The position numbers and the translations under genes are program-made. The notes under the pieces were generated by a model, which saw only the letters and a program-made list of their open reading frames with translations, did not search any database and was not told the DNA's origin. Below are positions 20,801 to 29,523 of a DNA stretch of 64,000 nt, piece by piece. The stretch spans positions 27,757,053 to 27,821,052 of the forward strand of contig CM060732.1 of the NCBI GenBank assembly GCA_030704615.1, in the 5' to 3' direction. Source of the DNA: Takakia lepidozioides. Its lineage: Eukaryota > Streptophyta > Takakiopsida > Takakiales > Takakiaceae. How positions within the stretch are numbered: the stretch's first letter is position 1; each line of letters begins with the position of its first letter.

Positions 20801-23272
20801 ATGATTAGTTTGTTTCTTAGCTATGACTAGTGTTAGGGTAGTGACGTGCGGTTAACAATCTCCCTTTGAAGGTGGGGTTACTTTATTTTCATACTTGCCC
20901 TCTAGACACCCGATGACATTGCAAATCAATATGGGGATTTGTTTGATCAAGAGGGAGTTCTGCTGCTTGGGAGCGATTCCTTGGACCCAGGAGACTATAC
21001 CTTTAAGCAGGTTGATGCTCCTTCAACAACAGACACAAGTAAAGGCAGTGGTAAACCCTTCTCCCTGTCATCGGGGTTTTGTCATCGGGATAATTTAGGT
21101 TTTCCTGTGGCGGTCTGAGTTTCTTAGGGCTCTGCGGCCTGAGTTTGCTGATAGTGAGGTTTAAGTACTTAGGGTTTGTTGTCACCAGATCGTTTCAAGG
21201 TTATTGAAAGCTTTGCAAACTTTGTGAGGCAGGCAGCTCCACTTGCCTTCACTCCATAAACTTTTGCAAGGCTTTCGTAGCAAGGGTTGTAGGGTATGTC
21301 TTCTTGTACTTACTGGAGCTGTTTGTCCTGTAGGTTATGTTTACTCCCGCAGGGTCCCCTAAATCCCCAACGTCCCATTTGGTGTAATTCAGAGGTTGTG
21401 TAGATTCTTGGCACCTAGGTTGCTGATGCTGGGATCTTTTCTTGATTCTTTTCATAGCTAGGGTTTGTTTGATGCGTGGCTGCAAATATGAGTAGTATCG
21501 TTCAAACCCCTCATTTCTCATGAGTGCCTAGGGTTGTCTTTATTTGTTGCATCGAGTATTTGTGGAGTTCTTGATACTTAGGTTTTGTTTCTGGAGTTTG
21601 TCTGGACAATGATTAGCTAGAGTAACGAGTTGCCTTGTGGTGGTTTGAGATTCTTAGGGTCCTGTGGCCTGAGTTTGCTGATAGTGAGGGGTTCGTTTGT
21701 CACCGGATCGTGGTAACTTCTGCCTTGATATTCTGGTAGTTGACCGTCATTTTGGTCGTTCACTTGTGAGTGCTTGCAGTCCTTGCATCCACTTCTATTG
21801 TTATTCTGAGTCATTTTGTTGCTGTTGTTTGTGATACATCTCAAGCAGGTTACCGCAAAGATCGTTCCGAAGCTTGGATTAGGTGCATGCTGCTCCCACA
21901 GCTACCTGAGCTCCCCCAAAATAAGGCCGGTCTTGAAAAGGTATTGTTCCCTGAGCAGCATCGGAAGCTTCCTGTAACGCCGCAGACCTACGAGTATGTA
22001 TCAGCAACAATGCCCGAGTTGGCGGCGAATGTTTTAATTGAGACAGATGGTTCAAGACTTCCTTGTTTAGTGGGAGCCTTCCTATCGCGCCAACTTGAGG
22101 AGATAGTCACCGAGATACAAACATCGTTCCTCGTTGCATGCGGCGGCTTGCAAGAGTTCTTTGGCGTTTTCAAGCAATATGTGGCCGGTTTTAAGGTCAC
22201 GTTTTCGTTCAATTCTTTTAAAAGTTTCTCCCAAACTACTGCACGCAGGACAAGGCCTGATACGATTGGCATAGCCTTTGGATGCACCTTCCTAGTAGGT
22301 GAAGACAAGGTTGACAACTTGCATGCAGCTGAAGGCGATCTTCGTTCTAAGATGAGGTCGCTTAATCCGATGTTTTATGGGGAATTGAAATTTATTCTAG
22401 GCTACGTAGCAGCAGGCACTGAATTTCAGTGGGTGTACATTGGCAGGAGAGGTCCGAAGGAGTTGTATCCAGTGGGTCGACGTCTTAACCTATCAGATAT
22501 TTCTGATCGCTGCCATTTTTTACTCAGCGTAGGCTATGCCTTCCAGCTAATGAAGAAAATGCAGGACTCTGTTCCGGTAGTCCCAGGTCGCCGTGCCATG
22601 TTTTCTATGGAAAAGTCACCGGATGGAAGGAGGAGTATTTACTTTTATGATGACAAAGTGGCGAAGCACATTAGAGACTTTTCTAGTTATAGTGCTGACC
22701 AGGGGACGAATATTACCGTGATAAAGAGGGCTTATGTTGCTGCGACAACATGTAAGTTTCTGCCGCAGATGGTGACATTGCCTGTCGAAACTGCTCATGG
22801 ATCCTACAGAGTTGAGTTTGGTCCTCTTGGATACCAATGCAGATTGGAGTCTGAAGAGGAATGCAGGTGGATGGCTCACTGTGTCTGCCGAGCCTTATGT
22901 ATCCTCCACAGTGCGGGCCTGGTGCACAGGGATATCCGACTCCCAAATATTGTGCGCCTTTCAGATACAGATTTCACGCTCATCGACCTCGAATCTGTAG
23001 CAGATTTTCCTTTCAAATTGTTTGATGGATTTCAGCCTTTCTCAGCCTGGGATCCGGAGATGTATGAGGACAACCAGTATACGCCCTTTTCAGACATGTA
23101 TAGTGTTGGCAAACTCCTGGATGAGTATATCCCCGTTGCAAGGACAGCACATGCTGAAGACTTTATAAGGAAGCTCACTGACAAACAACTCAGTTCATCA
23201 CAGGCATTACAACATCCTTGGCTATCAGAGCTCATGCTGTGGGTTTATCCTAATTCATCTCTCATTTTGTGA
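17873..23272 (+). CDS. Crinkler-like composite protein: REase-type nuclease domain plus protein kinase
   Basis: Spliced gene. Exon 1: 17873-18074 (starts MAQGGWLDKLWTLPGLAEEE, donor GTATGT). Exon 2: 20906-21038 (TPDDIANQYGDLFDQEGVL, donor GTAAAG). Last exon: from 21846 or 21849 (tandem acceptor AAGCAG) to TGA at 23270. Exon 1 ends in phase 1 but exon 2 opens in phase 0, so an exon between them is missing from this model. The last exon (~475 aa) has a PD-(D/E)XK signature, RPDTIGIAFGCTFLVGEDK, at about its residues 135-155, then DNLHAAEGDLRSKM and FYGELKFILGYVAAGT. A protein kinase follows: candidate ATP lysine in DDKVAKHI, catalytic loop HRDIRLPNIV, metal-binding LIDLES in place of DFG, and the C-lobe YTPFSDMYSVGKLL. 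Such REase-kinase composites are described for Crinkler-type eukaryotic effectors. The frame is intact over 1.4 kb, so it is probably functional. Role in the cell unknown. Confidence 0.7.
18412..21810 (+). repeat. Direct repeats inside introns of the nuclease-kinase gene
   Basis: Three repeat pairs: 18412-18475 with 21747-21810 (GTCATTTTGGT.GTTCACTTG); 21103-21162 with 21632-21690 (GGCCTGAGTTTGCTGATAGT); and 19553-19682 with 19762-19893 (about 130 bp, TTTCTTTGTTTTTCTGTCTT...). They indicate local duplication within the introns. Confidence 0.7.
19900..20744 (-). mobile_element. 5'-truncated LINE with target-site duplication
   Basis: An 845-bp insertion antisense to the host gene, in its intron, flanked by a perfect 14-bp duplication AGATTCAAGATAGA (19886-19899 and 20745-20758). 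It encodes the C-terminal end of a LINE protein (20676-19906), including the zinc-binding motif CPLCGQSEDSIHFLIHCPGF and KGFLEDIWKTR. The element ends six bases after its stop codon, so it has essentially no 3' UTR and no poly(A). The intact frame and perfect duplication indicate recent insertion. Confidence 0.85.
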
Positions 23273-24968
23273 CCTTGATGTTTGCTGATGTTTGCTGATG
23301 TTTGTGCAAGTGAGTAAAACCTTGTCCTTAGTTGCTACATGTTTGAGGCTCTGCTCTTAAATCTGCAATTGGATTCTCTTTAACCTATATTCTCTGATTG
23401 ACCTTTTGTACACTGTTTTATGGCACCTCCAGTTTAACACATAATTCTAGATGATCTAATCAAATAGACTAAAAAGAATGAGAGGTAATTGTTGCTGGCC
23501 AAATGAGAGGGAATCCCAGAAAACTGGAGCTGTTGGAATTCATTCAGATTGCACTGTAATTCTTGGTAAAAGGCAAAAGAGTTGTCTGCTCTGAGCTGGG
23601 CATCCCGCTTATTTGAGTCTGCGGTTCTTGCTTAAGCTTGTAGCAAAGTGGTTGTCTAATATGTTGGATGTGTCGTTTGCAGGAGTTTTGACTAGAGGTG
23701 GTGGAAGCGACTGTTGATGCACTTGCTGCTGTGCACTTCTTCATGGGGACATTCAATGCCCTAATATCTCGGTTGATTTTAGAGGGCATTAAGGTGTTTG
23801 TTTGATCGATTTTGGTATTTCACGACCCATCACCTGTACTGAAGATCGCAAGAGAGAGTGTGTGCAACTGGAAGTCATGTTGGAACATGTGCAGAAACTC
23901 GGCGATCTTGCTCATAGGGAGGGCATCCCTGCTGGGCGTGTACACTGAATATTGACATGTGCAGAATGTTGCTACGAAGAACTTAGTTCTTGGAGACAAG
24001 TGTTGCTGGTTTAATTTTTGGAAACCCATGAACCTCATTCTGCCATCGTGTACTCTAGGAGAATGAACCAGAGATTCTTGTACCCAGAGTGTATAGAGGT
24101 TTTTTTGGTCAAGGTCCAATAGTTCTGTACAGTACAATGACAGCACTGTTTTTCTTAATGTTTAGGAGATGTCTTTGTTGGCCTTACTGGATTTTTTGGA
24201 CTCTGCAGATGGCCTTGGCCATGACAGCCTCAGTTAGTGACTCCATGATTTCAAATTCGAGTCAGCAATCCCTTGATGCACTCTTATCTTCTTCTCCGGC
24301 ACGTCGTGTTGAATGTTGCCATTGAGGCAGGATTTGACCTCCGCAACTGCATAGGTGGTTTCACCAATCCTGAGAACATCCCTGTTTCTGAGCTTCCCGT
24401 GTAATCGTGATTCCATGTTGAACTCACAGTTCACTCTTCAAGCTTAGCTTTACAAAACTAAAACTTCCGTTTCAGTTTTCGCTGGAGTAAACAAGGTATT
24501 CATTTTTGTTGATGTGTCATTATTATTCCTCTGAACAAAACAAGAAAAGAGAAAGGCACTTCATTGTATATGAAACCAGAGGTTGTTTACAGAGCCGTAC
24601 TTTTCAATTTGACAACAACGTTGTTTCATGCTAAAAATTTCAAATGCTAAAAATTTCACTAAGTTTATGAAAAACAAAGATATTGCTTCAATGCTGAATC
24701 GAAATGGGGGGTTTAGGGTGAAGTAACCTAAACCCTGATTTGAGTAAGTCTGGTGGTTTGTTTAGATTAAAATCTATAATGAATCAGAACACGATTTATT
24801 GAAACTCTAACTAGGAGGAACTAACAAGCCAACCCCTACAAGTGTCTAAAAATAGGGTTTCGTCTTCAATCGTTTAGGGTTTAGGGTACGGTGACAGTTC
24901 AGTACATCAAAGAGATATACACAAAGATCTTTAACCTTAGGGTTTAGGGTTTAGGGTTCACGGTTCAC
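23273..24968. other. Intergenic region with telomere-like motifs at its end
   Basis: Begins with the 3' UTR of the nuclease-kinase gene. No recognisable coding sequence. TTTAGGG-type motifs occur at about 24878-24893 and 24937-24958, the latter directly before the 224-bp repeat. Confidence 0.4.
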
Positions 24969-25192
24969 GGTTCACATAAAGCGTCAAAACAAGTGTAGAA
25001 GTACAACGCGGATGCACCGGGTGCAAGATAAACACGATCCGGGCAAACAAGTTTTAGGGGGGCCAGTTATGCATCCCTGGAAAAATTTCAGATCCTGTGA
25101 ATCAAACCTGAAAGGAGAGATCCTGAGAGATAGGAAACTAGAATAGAAGTATGCGAGGTGTCCTGAAATGCAACTGCAAACCTATGCAAGAG
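24969..25192 (+). repeat. 224-bp direct repeat, left copy
   Basis: GGTTCACATAAAGCGTC...CCTATGCAAGAG. It recurs at 38283-38506, same length and orientation, about 97% identical by eye, on the other side of the composite retroelement. Both copies follow TTTAGGG-like sequence. Confidence 0.85.
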
Positions 25193-25616
25193 GCAAATGT
25201 GCGTATGAGAACTATTTCACTGGATGAACAGGAGAATAAGAACCCTATCTCTGTTTTGCAAGAGAATGGACACACTAGGAACAACTTAGATGCAGATCTC
25301 ACATGCACTACTCGAGAGGGAGTTTATGGCATGCCGTATAGACACAGAGCACATAACAATGCAATGATCTACAGCAGGGGATACAAACGCATCTAAAACT
25401 CGACAACTTCAAAGGGTGAGACCACGAGGCAAGATCATGCAAAGTAGTGAAGCCAAATCTTTATAGACCCCAGACTAGTTTCGCTCAGCGCGTGAGCTCA
25501 TCAGTGGGAAAGAAAAGGAATGAGATACAAACCCCACCCCCCGCTTATATACTACTAGGAGTGAACTGCCTCGTGTGGACAATCTTCTAGTGGATGTCTC
25601 ATGAGGAGAAAAACTA
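25193..25616. other. Spacer between repeat and composite retroelement
   Basis: No recognised gene. Ends in ACTA (25613-25616), the probable target-site duplication of the composite element (ACCA on the other side). Confidence 0.4.
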
Positions 25617-25698
25617 TGTCGTGCGCATACATATCGCTACACAACTACATCGCTGTCCAAACCACACCACACATATATGCACAATAAAGTAGTCTGCC
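25617..25698 (-). repeat. Terminal repeat B2 of the composite element (inverted)
   Basis: Inverted copy of 32909-32994. Its inner end (GGCAGACTAC) abuts gag sequence. Confidence 0.85.
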
Positions 25699-26550
25699 GC
25701 ATTTGGAAGGCCCGCCTATGGACGATTACCACGAGTTCCGGCGAGGACATGAAGCAAAGATTGAGGAGTGGAGGATGTATTGGTCACCTGACTACGTCTC
25801 CATTACTCGAGGCACGACGCAACCAGTAGCTGCATCAGTACCAATAGCTCCCACTGCCAGCACTAGTAGTGGAGCAGGTAGTGCTGATACTTCTGCAGGT
25901 GGTACCAGTTCAAAAGGTGCTACTACTCCTCCTGCCACAACTACAATACATGTGCCTAGATTCAACCCGGTGGTGGAGTTCTTCCAGGAGTTGCGGAGGA
26001 ACTACGAAGGTGTACGGACAGAGAAGCTGCGAAGTTTGCAAGACTTCCAGCGCAAACCCAGTGAGAGCCTACGAGAGGCGTACACTCGTATGAGGCGCTT
26101 GATAAGTGTGACCCAAAGGGTTACTGAAGCTCAGGCAATCCAGTTTTGGTATGGAATTCTGGACAAGGAGCTCAAGAGAAGGGTGCGAGATGCAACCCTG
26201 TTACAAGCAGCCCAACCCACATTAGCAGATGTGTTTCTGCTGGCTGAGCGGATTGAGCTCAACATGGTGGAGGAGCGAGTTGTTACAATTGGATTTGGCA
26301 AGGACATGCCTGTACGGGGCACAGCTGTCAGCCCACAAGCACAAGGGACTGCCCAACAGCGTGGTCAGGGGGCAAGGTTGCCCAGCCCAAGTTCCATGGA
26401 GCTTACAGGGGACCTCAGGTGCAGAGGTCCGTGGCATCTTTTGCAGGCCAACAGCAACCAGGGGTGATATGTTGGACATGTGGAGGACCCCATGTCAAGA
26501 GAGATTGCCCAGAGAGTGACAGAAGGCCGGCACAAGCACAGCCTACATAG
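25699..26550 (+). pseudogene. Gag, C-terminal two-thirds, part B
   Basis: Starts inside gag at LEGPPMDDYHEFRRG and nearly matches part C. A G run at 26368-26372 has five G where part C has six (33504-33509). This shifts the frame just before the zinc knuckle CWTCGGPHVKRDC, which is readable in the next frame. Ends at the conserved UAG 26548-26550. Confidence 0.88.
26548..26550 (+). other. Conserved in-frame UAG between zinc knuckles (part B)
   Basis: Same position and flanks (CCT ACA UAG UUG CAG UGU) as copy A 4579-4581. Confidence 0.6.
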
Positions 26551-28240
26551 TTGCAGTGTGGGCATTGTGGCAAGTATGGGCATGGAGATGCCCAGTGTTA
26601 TGACTTGCATCCTGAGTTGCGCCCAGGCCAGTTCCAAGGGAACAATGGTGGCCGAGGGCGAGGTGGACCAGCCCAGAGAGGACGAGGTGGTCGGGCACGA
26701 GGTGCAGGCCAAGGGCAAGCTCAACATGGCCAAGGACGCGGAGGTCAGGGCGTTGATCAAGGCATGGCCAACCGGCTTCAGCAACTAGAGCAGAGGCTCG
26801 CTGCCATGGCTATAGCTCAGGCGGTACCGGCTCCCAGGCGGGATGGTCCACCTCCTGCTCCTGAGGGAGGAGATATGGGAGGCATGGGATTTATGTGCGG
26901 AGCAGCACTACCACTAGAGCAGGTGGAGTCTGCTGCAGCCGTGACTCGAGGAGCAGCACGAGTTCCTGAGCCACGAGGTGCAGAGGTGGAATTGGATCCA
27001 CAGCGTGGGGAGGCAAGCCGTCAGGCAAGGCTTCCTCAGTCATTCACATTGGCGGAGACTGTGTCGACACCATCCATGGCACTTAGTTCTCGCCCGACTG
27101 TTACCGAGGCGGAGGTTACTATGCCATTGGGGAGAGCTACACGTGCAGCATTGACTCCTGCTGCCAAGGCTAGTGCGGCCGGTGTGTTATTGGGGGCAGC
27201 CACCTCTGTGTGTCAGGCCCCACTGTTCTCGGCAACAATGATTGCGACGCCGGGGTGAGACCAGCTGCAGTGTTCAGACTAGCAGCAACACTCTGTGAGA
27301 GTGGGGAGGTCACTTCATCTTCTGCGGAGTTAGTGGAAGGTATAGTGGCAGAGGGATCCTCGGATTTGAGGGTCAAGACTGCCACGGCTGCGCCATGGCA
27401 AGTTGCAGCTGCCAGGTTGACGGAGCTGCCAGCTAGGCCAGCCATTGAGCGCGCCATGGTGACACCTGGAGTTGTCTTGTTAGACAACCAGGGAGGCATT
27501 GTCACTTTGAGTGGACCGGCAGGCAAGAAGTACCGGCCACTGCGGGTCTTGTTGGACTCAGGAGCTCAGCCACTGATGTTGGGCAGAGCTGCTATTGCAG
27601 ATTTGGGCCTCATGGAGGCGGATATGGAGCCTTGTCCTTTCCAGATACAGACATCTCTGGGAGGATCAGAGCAGGCTCGCGGCATGACACGGCATCAGTT
27701 GGCTATTAGACTGCAGCCGGATCATCCTGTAGATGGCTCAGTGATGCGAGCCAAGGCCATTGTGACAGACGCGGTCTCTTACGATGTCCTCGTTGGTGGG
27801 GCAGTGTTATACCCCATGGGCTTCACCCTGGATTTCTGGGAGGAGTCAGCATCCTATAGGCCTGGATGGCAGTCAGGGGATGGTCGTCGTGCACAGCTCC
27901 CTGTGACATTCATTGGGGGTATTGCAGCTGCCCAGCGGGGCAAGATGCCAACACTAGCCGCCTTCACAGCTGCAGTTAGTTGGCCTGGAGAGTTGCTGGA
28001 AGGCAATGCCCATGCAGAGGATGTGCCACCTCCAGCAGAGCAGGATGACATGCATGGTACGGCGGAGTTGCCTGCCATGGTTGCTCACACTCCGTTGTGG
28101 GGTACGAGCAAGGATTTGCAGCAAGCTGCTGATGGACGGGTGCAACAAGCTTGGGTAGAAGCTTTTGTACCGTCAGGAGAGGAGGAGCGTGCGGTGATTG
28201 CACCAGGGCCACCTCAGTTGTCGCCATTGGACACCACACC
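26551..28240 (+). pseudogene. Second zinc knuckle, linker and aspartic protease, part B
   Basis: CGHCGKYGHGDAQC knuckle, Gly/Arg/Gln-rich tail, then a linker frame ending at 27258. A one-base loss in a G run near 27254 (compare copy A at 5278) moves the frame to the one opening at 27210. From there a single frame runs through the protease (LLDSGAQPLMLGRAAIADLG, near 27549) into the methyltransferase. DAVSYDVLVGGAVLYPMGFT follows the protease core. Confidence 0.85.
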
Positions 28241-29517
28241 TCTTGTGTGGCAGCGGCCGGATGAAGACATATGCCTTCTGGACTTATTTGGCGGAATCAG
28301 CACTGGATTGGCTGCAGTGCTGCAGGCAGGTGTACGAGTTCGACGTTACCTGTATGTGGAGAGGGATGAGACTGCACGACGCGTCTCACTGCGCCATGTT
28401 GCTCAGATGGTGCAGCAGCACCCTGAGTTGTTGCCGGTGTCTGCAGTTCGTGGATATCAGCAGGCCTTGCCAGCAGACATTGCGTTGCTGGGGGCGCAGG
28501 ATTTGGAGCGGGTTGGCTCCATTGATCTGGTAGTGGCAGGTTGGCCCTGCCAAGGGCATTCATCAGCCGGGCATGGCAATGGATTGCGAGACTCGAGGAC
28601 GGGTCTGTTTTGGGAGATGGTGCGGATTTTGCGCCACTTGCAGCTTCATCAGGCTGTATCTCCGGCATACATCTTGGAGAATGTGCCACTGATGGGTGAT
28701 TCTCGGGCCAGAGTGATGGCCAGTGTGCATCAAGTCCGGTCGTGGCTTGGGTCAGCAGTATTGCTGGATGCAGCTGCAGTGGGGTCACGGGCTCATCGTC
28801 CACGACTATGGTGGACTAACTTGATGCCACCCGCACTGCTCAAGCGTGCATTTGATGGGGTGCAGCGGCCAGCACACCTCACCGTGGATGGCATTTTGGA
28901 CACAGGAAGGCAGTCTCAACGTGTGAGACACGATGACCGTTCGCCTTTGGCAGTGGTCAACAGGGTGGGTCAACCACGAGCAGCATTACCTACACTGCTC
29001 AGCTTCCCAGGATCCCATGCTTTTCGGGATGGTGGACCTGGCCTCTTGTGGGATGCTCAGTTGCAGCAGTTAGTGGAGCCTAATGCCGACGAGCGAGAGC
29101 GGGCTATGGGGTTTTCCACTGGGACCACGGCGGTGCCTTCTCTTTCTGAGGCATCACGTCGTCAAGTGTTTGGGGCAAGCAATGGATCTCAATTGCTTGA
29201 CCTGGATTGTCAGCTTGGCTATAGCTGAGCAACGTAGAGTGCGGAGTGCACTTCCCTTGACGGTCTCTCTGCCTACCGAGACGGTACAGGCAGCGAGTGG
29301 GGGCGAGCCGGTGAGGACCACGAGGTGTAGACATCCATGGCACACGTGGGAGGTGCTCGAGGTTCAGAGGGAGTTGGCAGCGAAGGCAGCTGTGATGGAT
29401 GAGGTTGGGGATTCTTCTCGGGATGAGGAGGTTCTCAATGATGAGATGATGGGGCAGGATGAGGCCTTGTCATTGACTAAGCAGGAAGGGGGTACTGCTC
29501 AAGAGGTTGCAGCATAG
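28241..29517 (+). CDS. C5-cytosine DNA methyltransferase domain of the retroelement, part B
   Basis: Would transfer methyl groups from S-adenosylmethionine to cytosine in DNA. Motifs in canonical order: I, LLDLFGGISTGLAAVLQAG (28277); IV, VVAGWPCQGHSSAGHGNGL with the PCQ catalytic cysteine (28533-28575); VI, YILENVPLMG (28667); VIII, AHRPRLWWTNL (28792); IX, ERERAMGF (29095); X, LGQAMDLNCL (about 29172-29200). The frame is open with protease from 27210. One extra T near 29170 (GTGTTTGGGG; copy A has ATGTTGGGG) shifts it inside motif X. Motif I (DLFGGISTGL) resembles DNMT3 (DLFDGIATGL) more than DNMT1/CMT, but the assignment needs a tree. The tail after motif X (to 29517) is acidic and ends at the UAG CAA CCA site. 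Confidence 0.92.
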
Positions 29518-29523
29518 CAACCA
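29515..29523 (+). other. UAG CAA CCA readthrough context (part B)
   Basis: Identical to copy A 7522-7530. The frame after it is open through QPRDASSTSKPTGLKVAV into reverse transcriptase, with no in-frame ATG at the junction. Confidence 0.72.

Noticed and set aside
26365-26375. Programmed frameshift in the gag G run of part B
   Set aside because: Part C has six G and stays in frame to the UAG, so the five-G form is more simply an indel or sequencing error.
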